A stretch of DNA of 35,043 nucleotides, taken from Alphaproteobacteria bacterium. Lineage in GTDB: Bacteria > Pseudomonadota > Alphaproteobacteria > Bin95. The first letter of the stretch is position 1, and every line of letters starts with the position of its first letter. This document shows, piece by piece, positions 8,275-15,963 of the stretch. The translations under genes were made by a program, and so were the position numbers. The stretch spans positions 1 to 35,043 of the forward strand of contig JAPOZD010000280.1 of the NCBI GenBank assembly GCA_026706245.1, given 5' to 3'. Under the pieces are notes generated by a model. That model was not told the DNA's origin, did no database searches, and saw only the letters and a program-made list of their open reading frames with translations.

Positions 8275-8601
8275 ATGTCCGATGCGAAGACCCCGGACGC
8301 CAGGAAGCAAGGTCCACGCGACCCGCAGGAGCCCGGGTTCCCGCAAGGCGAAACGGACACGGAGGGGGCAGACGGTCGGGAGTCCGGAATGAAGATCGGC
8401 CTGAACGAGTGGTCGCGCGCCTGGTGTTCGGCTAGGCCCCGGTCGGACGGCGTGTCCTGGAGCTGGGCCTCGATGGCGCAGGCCCTCCGCCACGATCTCC
8501 GGACCGCCGCCGGCGCGGATTGCGCAAAACCTCCCCTGCGGCGCGCCCGGCGACATGCAGACCACCCCGATCCGGTTCCGCCGCCCGGGTCTCGCTCCTG
8601 A
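8275..8601 (+). CDS. doubtful small hypothetical protein
   Basis: This 108-codon frame starts at an ATG preceded by CGGAGAG and begins MSDAKTPDARKQGPRDPQEP. The first 35 residues are polar and probably disordered. A more ordered-looking stretch follows (MKIGLNEWSRAW, SWSWASMAQALRHDLR). Third positions are mostly G or C, as in real genes here, but overlapping frames are also open, and I recognise no family. It could equally be non-coding. Confidence 0.25.
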   Translation: MSDAKTPDARKQGPRDPQEPGFPQGETDTEGADGRESGMKIGLNEWSRAWCSARPRSDGVSWSWASMAQALRHDLRTAAGADCAKPPLRRARRHADHPDPVPPPGSRS

Positions 8602-8673
8602 CGGGTTTCCGGAAGCGTTCGAGGCGCCCCGCCGGCCGGTCGGGCCATCGTCTCCGGCGGACCGGGGCCGGCT

Positions 8674-9462
8674 TCAGGGCCAGACGACGGGGAACTGGGC
8701 GCTGTCGAGCGGGTCGCCGTCGGCGAGCGCCGGGTTGCGCAGGTTGTCGTTCGGGCCGGGTCCGGCGAAATAGGCGCAGCCCTCGCCGCAATAGCGCACC
8801 GCATAGCCGCGCCGGCGGGTGTCGGAGGTGAGGTTGCCGCCAGCGCCGTGGACGGTCATGGCGTGGAAGGCGAGTGCGTCGCCCGGCTCCATGTCCCAGG
8901 AGAGGATGTCGTAGCCGCCGGCGTCGATATCGGGCATCGGCTCGTAGTTCTCGCCGCGTTCATAGGCCGCGCCGCCCTTCGCGAAGGGCTCCGGCTGGAA
9001 CCACCGCTCCCAGCGGTGCGAGCCGGCGACGAAGGACAAGGCCCCGCTCTCGCGCGTCACGGGGTCGAGCGGCAGCCAGAAGGACATGACCGGCCAGCCG
9101 CGCACCGGCCAGTAAGGCTGGTCGTTATGCCAGCGCGTCGGCTGCGGCGTGCCCGGTTCCTTCACGAAGAGCTGGTCGTAGAAGAGGTTGAGCCGCCGGG
9201 CGCCCAGGAACCGCGCCGCGACCTCCCTGAGCGGTCCTTCGCAGCAGAAGGCGCGGAAGCCTTCATGCGTCTCCCAGATGCGGAGATTGCCGTGGAAGCG
9301 CCCGGCCTCCGGCCGGTAGCCGTTGAAATAGGGCCCCGGCTCCGCGATGTCGCGCTCGACCGCGTCCGCGAGCACGCCGAGCCATGCTGCCGGCACGACG
9401 CCCTTCATCAGCACCGCGCCGTCGCGATCGAAATCCGCCTTCTCCCTCGCCGTCGGGCGCAT
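8674..9462 (-). CDS. phytanoyl-CoA dioxygenase (PhyH) family protein
   Basis: The protein has 262 residues and is predicted to be an Fe(II)/2-oxoglutarate-dependent dioxygenase that hydroxylates a small substrate in the cytoplasm. The facial triad is visible as the HxD motif in RWHNDQPYWPV and a distal His in FHAMTVHGAGGN. The Arg in RRRGYAVRYCGEG probably binds 2-oxoglutarate. The start at 9462 (MRPTAREKADFDRDG) follows AAGGAGGAAGCCCC, which favours it over the upstream ATG at 9501. The gene stands alone between the long intergenic region and the divergent amidase gene. PhyH proteins act on very different substrates, so phytanoyl-CoA should not be assumed. Confidence 0.85.
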   Translation of the reverse strand: MRPTAREKADFDRDGAVLMKGVVPAAWLGVLADAVERDIAEPGPYFNGYRPEAGRFHGNLRIWETHEGFRAFCCEGPLREVAARFLGARRLNLFYDQLFVKEPGTPQPTRWHNDQPYWPVRGWPVMSFWLPLDPVTRESGALSFVAGSHRWERWFQPEPFAKGGAAYERGENYEPMPDIDAGGYDILSWDMEPGDALAFHAMTVHGAGGNLTSDTRRRGYAVRYCGEGCAYFAGPGPNDNLRNPALADGDPLDSAQFPVVWP

Positions 9463-9729
9463 GGGGCTTCCTCCTTGCAGGGCCAGTATCGCGTGCAGCA
9501 CCTTATACCACCCTCCACGGCCTCTATCGGTTCCGCGCGGTTCAACGCGGATGCCGGATCAATCGCGATGGGCGAATCCGGTAGGGAAAGGGGAAGAAAG
9601 CAGCGGCCGGAAGAGCCCCTGCATGTCTCCGCTTCGCTGTCGCGGCTATAGTGGCGGCGGCGGCGCCAACGCCGCCACATGCAATGTTCGCCGCGTGCCG
9701 CGCGGCGGCGGATGCGAACGGGGGTCGGG

Positions 9730-11172
9730 ATGGCGGCTTTTGCGGAGTACGAAAACCATGACGCGGTCGGGCTGGCCGCGCTCGTCGCAAGCGGCGCGAC
9801 GACGCCGGAGGCGCTTCTGGAAGCGGCAATCGAGCGGGTCGAGGTGCGCAACGGCGCGGTCAACGCCGTCACCGCCCGGCTCTACGACCATGGCCGGCAG
9901 GCGATCGCCGGGGGCCTGCCGGACGGGCCGCTCCGGGGCGTGCCCTATCTGCTGAAGGACCTGAGCGCCTCGCTCGCCGGCTTCCCGACCACGCGGGGCT
10001 GCAAGTTTTTCGAGGACGTCGTGCCGGCCGAGGACAGCGAGCTCGTGAAGCGGCTGAAGCGCGCGGGCGTCGTCATCTTCGGGCGGACCAATACCTGCGA
10101 GCTCGGCCTCAGCCTGACCTGCGAGCCGCAATTGCACGGGGCGACGAAGAACCCCTGGGACACGGCGCGCATATCCGGCGGCTCCAGCGGCGGGGCGGCC
10201 GCGGCGGTCGGCGCGCGCATGCTGCCGGCTGCCCACGCCTCGGACGGCTTCGGCTCGATCCGCGCCCCGGCGGCCTGCTGCGGGCTGGTCGGCCTCAAGC
10301 CCACCCGCAACCGCAACACTATGGCGCCCTTCATGGGCGAGGGGCTGGGCGGCCTGTCCACCGAGCACGCCGTCACGCTCACCGTGCGCGACAGCGCGGC
10401 CCTGCTCGACGCCACGCGCGGGCCGGGCGCGGGCGACCCCTACAGCGCCGCGCCCCCGGCCCGGCCGTTCCTGGAGGAGGCCGGCGCCGACCCCGGCACC
10501 TTGCGCATCGCGTTTACCCGCCGCGCGCCGAACGGCGCCGAGGTCGGGGCGGACGCGCTCCGCGTGCTGGAGGAGACTGCGGGCCTCGCCGCCGGACTCG
10601 GGCACGAGGTGGAGGAGGCCGACCCCGCCATAGACGGCGGGGCGATGGTGCCGACCTTCCTTACCCTCATGGCGGCCAACACCGCGGTCAATCTTGCGAG
10701 CCACCCCACCGCCGGCCGCGCGGCCCGCGAGGACGAGGTCGAGCGCGTCACCTGGCTCTCCGCGAAGATGGCCGAACGGGTGAGCGGGGCGGACTATGTG
10801 CGCGCGACGCAGGCCATGCACCGGCTCGGCCGGCAGATGGCCGCCTTCCACGCCGGCTACGACCTGCTGCTGACGCCGGGGCTGGCGACGGGCATCGCGG
10901 TCGAGCTCGGCTGGCTCGACATGATGATGGAGGACGTGGACGAATACTGGCGGCGTGTCTTCGCCTTCTCGCCCTTCACCGTCTGGTTCAACATCACCGG
11001 CCAGCCGGCGGTCATGCTGCCCGTGGGAACGAATGCGGACGGGCTGCCGGTCGCGGTGCAGGCGGTCGCGCCCTATGGCGGCGAGGCCGCGCTCTTCCGC
11101 TTCTCCGCCCAGATCGAGGCCGCCCGCCCCTGGTTCGCCCGCAAGCCACCCATCGCCGGCGGGGCGGGCTGA
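9730..11172 (+). CDS. amidase signature family enzyme
   Basis: The protein has 480 residues and hydrolyses an amide or acyl-amide bond. The Ser-cisSer-Lys triad is recognisable: Lys76 in VPYLLKDLSAS, the GGSSGG signature at about 150-155, and the nucleophile Ser176 in SDGFGSIRAPA, followed by CCGLVGLKPTRNR. The C-terminal FTVWFNITGQPAVMLPVG is also typical. Two upstream in-frame ATGs exist (the first at 9679). The start at 9730 is preferred because homology begins at MAAFAEYENHDAVGLAAL and a GGGGTCGGG stretch precedes it. The N-acyl-D-amino-acid deacylase downstream on the same strand suggests use of amides or N-acyl amino acids. Specificity cannot be told from this family. Confidence 0.88.
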   Translation: MAAFAEYENHDAVGLAALVASGATTPEALLEAAIERVEVRNGAVNAVTARLYDHGRQAIAGGLPDGPLRGVPYLLKDLSASLAGFPTTRGCKFFEDVVPAEDSELVKRLKRAGVVIFGRTNTCELGLSLTCEPQLHGATKNPWDTARISGGSSGGAAAAVGARMLPAAHASDGFGSIRAPAACCGLVGLKPTRNRNTMAPFMGEGLGGLSTEHAVTLTVRDSAALLDATRGPGAGDPYSAAPPARPFLEEAGADPGTLRIAFTRRAPNGAEVGADALRVLEETAGLAAGLGHEVEEADPAIDGGAMVPTFLTLMAANTAVNLASHPTAGRAAREDEVERVTWLSAKMAERVSGADYVRATQAMHRLGRQMAAFHAGYDLLLTPGLATGIAVELGWLDMMMEDVDEYWRRVFAFSPFTVWFNITGQPAVMLPVGTNADGLPVAVQAVAPYGGEAALFRFSAQIEAARPWFARKPPIAGGAG

Positions 11173-11211
11173 AGCGGGAGCCGGCGTCCGGCAAGGAGAG
11201 AAAGGCATATC

Positions 11212-11469
11212 ATGGCCGCGCATACGAGACCCCTGACGCCGGCTGAGATCGCGTCTGTCCCGGATGGGAAGATCGATTTCGACGACATCCCGGAACTGGA
11301 TTCGGACTTCTGGCGCGAGGCCGAGCTCGGCCGGCCCGACCGCACGGAGCAGATCACCATGCGCGTCAAGCGTTCCGTGCTGGACTATTTCCGCGCGCCC
11401 GGCAAGGGATACCAGACCCGGATCAACCGCGTGCTCGAAAGCTATGTGCGGGCGCAAGGCGGGTCGTGA
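11212..11469 (+). CDS. BrnA-like antitoxin, apparently without a BrnT partner
   Basis: The protein has 85 residues. The segment KIDFDDIPELDSDFW, then TEQITMRVKRSVLDYFRAPG and GYQTRINRVLESYV, matches the BrnA antitoxin pattern: a linker that wraps the toxin, then a ribbon-helix-helix-like DNA-binding end. BrnA normally neutralises the RNase BrnT, encoded just upstream, and represses the operon. Here the upstream neighbour is the amidase gene, 39 bases away, and no BrnT-like frame lies on either side. It is therefore an orphan antitoxin or a stand-alone regulator. A good ribosome site (AAGGAGAGAAAGG) precedes the start, and the frame is intact. Confidence 0.72.
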   Translation: MAAHTRPLTPAEIASVPDGKIDFDDIPELDSDFWREAELGRPDRTEQITMRVKRSVLDYFRAPGKGYQTRINRVLESYVRAQGGS

Positions 11470-11549
11470 CACGAGGAGAGAACCGCGCTGACGGGCCGGA
11501 TCTGCGCTATCCTGCCGGCTGACGCTTGCGATTTTCGGAGGACGCCCGG

Positions 11550-13148
11550 ATGGACGACATTCTCATCAGGGGCGGCGAGGTCGTGGACGGGACCGGGGCG
11601 CCCGCGCGCAAGGCCGATTTGGCGATTCGGGACGGGCGCATCCGGGCCGTCGAGGAGGGCTATGCGGGCAGCGCGGAACGGGTGATCGACGCGGACGGCC
11701 TGACCGTCGCGCCCGGCTTCATCGACATCCACACCCATTCCGACTTCACCCTGCCGCTCAACCCGAAAGCGGAATGCAAGATCCGCCAGGGCGTGACGAC
11801 CGAGGTGGTCGGCAATTGCGGCTTCTCCGTCGCGCCCGCCTTGCCCGGCCGGGTGGAGACGTTGCGCGACTACCTCTCGGCGAGCGCGCCCTGGCTGCCT
11901 TTCGAGGAGACCGACTTCGCCCGCTACATGGACACATGGCCGGCGCTTTCGCTGAACACCGTCATGCAGGCCGGGCACAACACGCTGAGGCTGATGGCGA
12001 TGGGCATGGAGGACCGCGACCCCTCGGACGCCGAGCTCCGGCACATGCAGGAGATGCTGGCCGAGGCGCTGGAGGCGGGTGCGCTCGGGCTTTCCTCCGG
12101 CCTGTTCACCGCGCCCGGTTGCTACGCCAAGCCGGAAGAGGTGCTGGCGCTCGGCCGGGTAGTGAAGGCGCATGGCGGGCGCTATTCGAGCCATGTGCGC
12201 GACGAGAGCCACGGCGTCCACGAGGCGGTGGCGGAGGCCATCGATGTCGGCGAGCAATGCGGCATCCATGTCCAGGTGGCGCATCTCAAGCTCTCCGGCA
12301 CCGGGCGCTGGGGGGAGGCTGAGGAGTTGCTGGGCCAGTTCACGGCGGCGCGGGCGCGGGGCGTGGACGTGCATTGCGACCAGTATCCCTATGACTGGGC
12401 GACCAACCCGCTGCGCTTCCTGCTGCCGGTCTGGCTGCAGGAGGGCGGCATCGACGCCATGCTGGCGCGGCTCGCCAACCCGGAGATCCGCTCGCGCGTG
12501 CGCCAGAAGATCGCCGAGGTCGGCTTCAACAATTTCGGCCATATCGAGAGCTGGGACGATATCCGCATCGCCAACTCGCCCGGCGCCGCGGAGCCGGGGA
12601 AGACGATTGCCGAGATCGCGGCCGCGCGCGACTGCGACCCGCTGGAGGCAGTGTTCGACATCGTCGTCGAGGACCGGGGCGGCACGCGCATCCTGGTGCG
12701 CAGCATGTCGGAGGAGGACGTGCGGCGGATCGCGGCCGAGCCCTCCATGACGGTCGGCTCCGACGGCCCCTGCGTCGCGCCCTACGGCGTCACCTCCCAG
12801 GGCAAGCCGCATCCGAGGCTCTACGGCACCTTCCCGCGCATGCTCGGCCGCTATGCCCGCGAGCAGGGGCTGCTGACGCTGGAGCAGGCGGTGGCGAAGA
12901 TGACCGGCAATGCCGCGCGGGCGCTCGGCATGGCGGACCGGGGCCTGCTGCGCGAGAGCCAGGCCGCCGATGTCGTGCTGTTCGACGCCGGCACGATCCG
13001 CGACGAGGCGACCTTCGACGAGCCGCACACCTATCCGGCGGGCGTCGGGACGGTGATCGTCAACGGCGAGGTGGTCATCCACCAGGGCGAACACACCGGC
13101 GCGCTCCCCGGCCGCCTCCTCCGCCGCCGCGAGGGCGTGCTCGGTTAG
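11550..13148 (+). CDS. N-acyl-D-amino-acid deacylase (D-aminoacylase-type amidohydrolase)
   Basis: The protein has 532 residues and belongs to the metal-dependent amidohydrolase superfamily. The chain opens DILIRGGEVVDGTGAPARKADLAI, the small beta-sandwich domain. It continues with FIDIHTHSD (His61, His63) and VVGNCGFS (Cys90), the Cys that bridges zinc in D-aminoacylases. Further ligand-bearing segments are YSSHVRDES, VQVAHLKLSG and GSDGPCVAPYG. The family removes the acyl group from N-acyl-D-amino acids, and some members act on related cyclic or N-carbamoyl compounds. The start at 11550 follows CGGAGGA. It shares orientation with the amidase and the BrnA gene. The end converges on the epimerase gene, with a structured repeat in between. 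Confidence 0.85.
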   Translation: MDDILIRGGEVVDGTGAPARKADLAIRDGRIRAVEEGYAGSAERVIDADGLTVAPGFIDIHTHSDFTLPLNPKAECKIRQGVTTEVVGNCGFSVAPALPGRVETLRDYLSASAPWLPFEETDFARYMDTWPALSLNTVMQAGHNTLRLMAMGMEDRDPSDAELRHMQEMLAEALEAGALGLSSGLFTAPGCYAKPEEVLALGRVVKAHGGRYSSHVRDESHGVHEAVAEAIDVGEQCGIHVQVAHLKLSGTGRWGEAEELLGQFTAARARGVDVHCDQYPYDWATNPLRFLLPVWLQEGGIDAMLARLANPEIRSRVRQKIAEVGFNNFGHIESWDDIRIANSPGAAEPGKTIAEIAAARDCDPLEAVFDIVVEDRGGTRILVRSMSEEDVRRIAAEPSMTVGSDGPCVAPYGVTSQGKPHPRLYGTFPRMLGRYAREQGLLTLEQAVAKMTGNAARALGMADRGLLRESQAADVVLFDAGTIRDEATFDEPHTYPAGVGTVIVNGEVVIHQGEHTGALPGRLLRRREGVLG

Positions 13149-13159
13149 CCGGAGTCGTT

Positions 13160-13256
13160 GCCCCGGACCCCGATCCGGGGCCCATCCACAACCGTTTCAG
13201 CCCGGTGGAAAGGCCGGGAGATGGCCCCCGGACCGTCGCTGACGCGCCGTCCGGGG
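13160..13256. repeat. structured intergenic repeat (alphaproteobacterial palindromic element), likely bidirectional terminator
   Basis: The gap between two convergent genes holds three hairpins. GCCCCGGA/TCCGGGGC has arms at 13160-13167 and 13174-13181. A middle CCCGG/CCGGG pair lies near 13202-13217. CCCCGGAC/GTCCGGGG has arms at 13226-13233 and 13249-13256. The outer parts (GGGGCCCATC, then GATGGCCCCC) can also pair. The form resembles the common 'CCCCGGA...TCCGGGG' palindromic repeats in alphaproteobacterial intergenic DNA. Its position suits transcript ends from both sides. Confidence 0.55.
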
Positions 13257-13307
13257 TGACGGTTGAGTTCTGCGGACGAGCCCGGTTCGACCCGGCCGGA
13301 TACCGCG

Positions 13308-13715
13308 CTAATGCCCGGCGGGCAGCTCCGCCAGCTCGATGACGATGCCGCCGGTGGACGCCGGGTCGAGGAAGGCGATGCGGCTGCCGCCGTGGCCGGT
13401 GCGGGGCGTCTCGTCGACCAGCTTGACGCCCTTGCCCTTCAGTTCCGCGAGCGCGGCGTCGATATCGTCCACCTCAAAGCAGAGATGGTAGATGCTCTCG
13501 CCGTTGTCCTCGATCCAGCCGTTCACCTGCGACGTCGGACCCTCGGCCTGCAGCAGCTCGATGCTGGTCTCGCCGACCGGATACATGGCGAGCCGCGTGT
13601 CGCCGATGCGCTCCTCATAGTCGAGTTCGAGACCGAGCGTCTCCTCCAGCATCTTCATCGATGCCCGCATGTCGCGCACCGCGATGGCGACATGTTCCAC
13701 GCGCTTGAGTTTCAT
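13308..13715 (-). CDS. mce: methylmalonyl-CoA epimerase
   Basis: The protein has 135 residues, the usual length for this VOC enzyme. It interconverts the (R) and (S) epimers of methylmalonyl-CoA, and often of ethylmalonyl-CoA, between propionyl-CoA carboxylase and methylmalonyl-CoA mutase. His8 in RVEHVAIAVRDM, the His in SIYHLCFEVDDI and the Glu in GIVIELAEL are the expected metal ligands. LGLELDYEE and FLDPASTGG are also family-like. The gene is divergent from the livM-like gene, with only 40 bases between starts. The carboxyltransferase subunit at 496-2043 could belong to the same pathway, but no mutase is in the window. Confidence 0.9.
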   Translation of the reverse strand: MKLKRVEHVAIAVRDMRASMKMLEETLGLELDYEERIGDTRLAMYPVGETSIELLQAEGPTSQVNGWIEDNGESIYHLCFEVDDIDAALAELKGKGVKLVDETPRTGHGGSRIAFLDPASTGGIVIELAELPAGH

Positions 13716-13755
13716 GCTTTGCTCACCCGCTTATCCGTTACCCGTTCGGGCGGGC

Positions 13756-14823
13756 ATGTTCCTCCGCGAATCCGGCCATTACAAGACCAGTTACCGCGCC
13801 GACATGGCGCTCTTCCCGCATCCGGCCGTCCGGCGGACCGTGTGGGCCGCGCTGTTCTTGCTGTTCGTGCCGGTGCCGCTGTTCGGCGGCGAGCACCTGC
13901 TGGCGGTGCTCACGCTCAACGCGATCAACCTCGTGGGCGCGCTCGGGCTCACCATCCTGCTCGGCTATGCCGGCCAGATCTCGCTCGGCCACGGCGCCTT
14001 CATGTCCGTCGGCGCCTACACGGCCGCCAATCTCGCGGTGCGCCTCGACATGCCGTTCTGGCTGACGCTCCCGGCCGGCGCGGCAATGGCGGCGCTGATC
14101 GGCATCGTCGTCGGCCTGCCGTCGCTGCGCATCCGCGGCTTCTACCTTGCGATCTCCACGCTCGCCGCGCAGCTGGTGATCGAGTGGATCATCAACCGCA
14201 CGCCGGCGATCTCGGGCGGTATCCAGGCCTCGATCCATGTGCCGCGCCCGGAGCTGTTCGGGCTCCGGCTCGACAGCGCGGCGGAGCTCTACCTGTTCGT
14301 GATGGCCGTGGCCGTCGCCGGGCTGCTGGCGGCGCTGAACCTGGGCCGCTCCCGCCTCGGCCGCGCCATGGTGGCGGTGCGCGAGCACGAGACGGCGGCC
14401 TCCCTCATGGGCGTGGACACCGCCCGGGTGAAGCTCGCCGCCTTCGCCCTCTCGGCGGCCTATGGCGGCGTCGCCGGCGTGCTGTTCACCTACTATCTGG
14501 GTGTCGCCAACTACCAGCAATACACCTTCGCGATTTCGATCTACTACCTCGCCATCAACATCATCGGCGGGCTCGGCAGCGTGTGGGGGGCGCTGCTGGG
14601 GCTCGCCTTCCTCAGCCTCGTGCCGCGCTTCGTGTTCCTCGCCATGACCACGGCCGGGTCCTGGTTCGTGGACCTCGCCTATATGGCGCAGGCGGTGGCG
14701 CAGGTGCGCCAGATGACCTTCGGCGTCCTGATCCTCGTCTTCCTGGTGCTGGAGCCGGAAGGCCTGGCCGCGCTCTGGCGGCGCGCGCGCAACCGGCTCC
14801 GCGCCTGGCCCTTCTCCTACTGA
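13756..14823 (+). CDS. branched-chain amino acid ABC transporter permease, LivM type (isolated)
   Basis: The protein has 355 residues and many hydrophobic membrane segments. It is an inner-membrane permease subunit of a LivFGHMK-type importer for branched-chain amino acids or related compounds. GYAGQISLGHGAFMSVGAY is the classic LivM motif. AVREHETAASLMGVDTARVKLAAF is the cytoplasmic coupling segment, and AINIIGGLGSVWGALLG is also conserved. MFLRESGHYKTSYRADM suits the family N-terminus, though MALFPHP (13804) is possible. No LivH, ATPase or binding-protein gene adjoins it, since mce is on the left and znuA on the right. It must borrow partners encoded elsewhere, or it is a leftover. The frame is intact. 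Confidence 0.85.
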   Translation: MFLRESGHYKTSYRADMALFPHPAVRRTVWAALFLLFVPVPLFGGEHLLAVLTLNAINLVGALGLTILLGYAGQISLGHGAFMSVGAYTAANLAVRLDMPFWLTLPAGAAMAALIGIVVGLPSLRIRGFYLAISTLAAQLVIEWIINRTPAISGGIQASIHVPRPELFGLRLDSAAELYLFVMAVAVAGLLAALNLGRSRLGRAMVAVREHETAASLMGVDTARVKLAAFALSAAYGGVAGVLFTYYLGVANYQQYTFAISIYYLAINIIGGLGSVWGALLGLAFLSLVPRFVFLAMTTAGSWFVDLAYMAQAVAQVRQMTFGVLILVFLVLEPEGLAALWRRARNRLRAWPFSY

Positions 14824-14830
14824 GCGCCGG

Positions 14831-15886
14831 CTAGGAGCCCGCGAGGCAGTCCGCGAGGCTGCGGGCGAGGTTCTCGATCAGCGCCGGGTAGAGCCCCGGA
14901 CCGGCTTCGAGGTCCGCGCCCAGCGGGTCGAGCACTGCTACGCGCGCGCCGCTGCCCTCGGCGGCCGTCCGCGCGAGCTTGGGGTCGAGCTGCGGCTCGA
15001 TGAACACGCAGAGCGCGCCGTGTTCGCGCATCTCGCTGCGGATGCGGTCGAGCCGCGCCGGGCCGGGCGGGGTGGCGTCGGACAGCGCCACGGAGCCGGC
15101 GGATTCGATCTCGAAGCGGTGCTCGAAATAGCGGTAGGCGTCATGCGCGGTGAAAAACGCCTTGCCGCGCACGAGTGCCACGAGGGCCTCCACCCGCGCC
15201 GCGAGCGCACCGAGCTCGGCCGCCCCGGCTGCCGCATTGGCCCTGTAGGCATCGGCGTTGGCCGGGTCGAGCGCCGCCAGGCGGGCAGCCATTTCGGCGA
15301 GCATGGCCTTGCCGTTGGCGGGGTCGAGCCAGATATGCGGGTCCATGTCGCCATGATGCTCGTGGCCGTGCTCGTCCTTGTGGTCGTCTTCGTCCTTGTG
15401 AGCGTGTTCGTCCTTATGGCCGTGCTCGTCCTTGTGGTCGTCGTCCTTGTGCGCATGTTCTTCCTTGTGATCGTCCTCGTGGGCATGCTTCTCCATGCGG
15501 TCATGGTCGTCGTCATGGTCGCCGTGCCCCTCCTCGCCGAACTCGAGCAGCGCCACCCCCGGCGCCTCCATCAGCTCGACCGACACGGCGTCCGCGGCGA
15601 GGCTCTCCACCGCGTCCTCGAGCCAGGGCGTCAGCCCCTCGCCCACCCAGAACACGATATCGGCCGCCTGCAGCCGGGCCGCCTCCGAGGGCCGCATGGA
15701 ATAGCCGTGCGGCGTTGCGCCGGGCGGCAGGATCGAGGCGGGCTCGCCCACGCCCTGCATGACGCGCGCGGCAAGCGAGTGGACCGGGGGGATGTCCGTC
15801 ACGACCATGGGCGCCGCCGCGGCCGGCAGGGCGGCCAGTGAGGCGAGCGCGGCAAACAGCGGGAGTCGAAAGAGGCGGCGTTTCAT
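14831..15886 (-). CDS. znuA: zinc ABC transporter substrate-binding protein ZnuA
   Basis: The protein has 351 residues and is the periplasmic zinc-binding component of ZnuABC. An N-terminal signal peptide (MKRRLFRLPLFAALASLAAL, cleavage near PAAAA) is clear. Expected zinc ligands are His60 (ATPHGYSM), His184 (MDPHIWLDP) and His248 (FTAHDAYRYF), with an acidic residue late in LDPLGADLE. Between the first two lies a charged loop at about residues 121-178 with 18 histidines, typical of ZnuA and thought to sense or collect zinc. The gene is divergent from zur-znuCB, with a shared Zur box between them, so it should be derepressed when zinc is scarce. Confidence 0.95.
   Translation of the reverse strand: MKRRLFRLPLFAALASLAALPAAAAPMVVTDIPPVHSLAARVMQGVGEPASILPPGATPHGYSMRPSEAARLQAADIVFWVGEGLTPWLEDAVESLAADAVSVELMEAPGVALLEFGEEGHGDHDDDHDRMEKHAHEDDHKEEHAHKDDDHKDEHGHKDEHAHKDEDDHKDEHGHEHHGDMDPHIWLDPANGKAMLAEMAARLAALDPANADAYRANAAAGAAELGALAARVEALVALVRGKAFFTAHDAYRYFEHRFEIESAGSVALSDATPPGPARLDRIRSEMREHGALCVFIEPQLDPKLARTAAEGSGARVAVLDPLGADLEAGPGLYPALIENLARSLADCLAGS
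15354..15527 (-). repeat. degenerate tandem repeat encoding the His/Asp/Lys-rich loop of ZnuA
   Basis: The DNA for the metal-rich loop repeats a motif like GTGCTCGTCCTTGTGGTCGTC (plus strand) several times with small changes. It encodes repeats such as HKDEHGHKDEHAHKDE. All units stay in frame. Such tracts often change length by slippage, so loop length may differ between strains. Confidence 0.6.
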
Positions 15887-15925
15887 GCTGGCATCCTGTA
15901 TCCTGAGGACGGATCGATCTGCGGG

Positions 15926-15942
15926 ACATTATACTATAACAT
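15926..15942. promoter_or_regulatory. Zur box between znuA and zur-znuCB, overlapping both likely -10 elements
   Basis: The 17-mer ACATTATACTATAACAT fits the alphaproteobacterial Zur consensus ATGTTATAnTATAACAT, recalled from memory. The right half is perfect and the left half matches 6 of 8. It lies 22 bases upstream of the zur start and 40 bases from the znuA start. On the minus strand it contains TATAAT (15928-15933), and on the plus strand TATACT, both likely -10 boxes. Zn-loaded Zur bound here would block both operons. Confidence 0.8.
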
Positions 15943-15963
15943 TCAAGGGCAGCGGGAAGGCGG

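Larger units (their letters stand above)
7947..8673. other. long intergenic region with an AT-rich patch and two strong dyads
   Basis: This is the longest stretch without a confident gene. It separates two minus-strand genes, the molybdopterin oxidoreductase and the PhyH dioxygenase. About 8090-8175 is clearly richer in A and T than the surroundings and carries the inverted repeats listed separately. The right part is GC-rich and holds one doubtful small ORF (8275-8601, plus). I see no tRNA, no convincing -35/-10 pair and no known riboswitch. Confidence 0.6.

Noticed and set aside
8086-8804. Several overlapping small frames on both strands in the gap before the PhyH gene
   Set aside because: They conflict with each other, have Arg/Pro-rich compositions and no family pattern. 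Only the frame at 8275-8601 is kept, at low confidence.
15020-15841. A plus-strand frame opposite znuA with a long hydrophobic, Val/Leu-rich segment resembling a membrane protein
   Set aside because: The hydrophobic tract is the reverse complement of the His/Asp/Lys repeat (GTC/CTC/GTG codons). It has no start context of its own.
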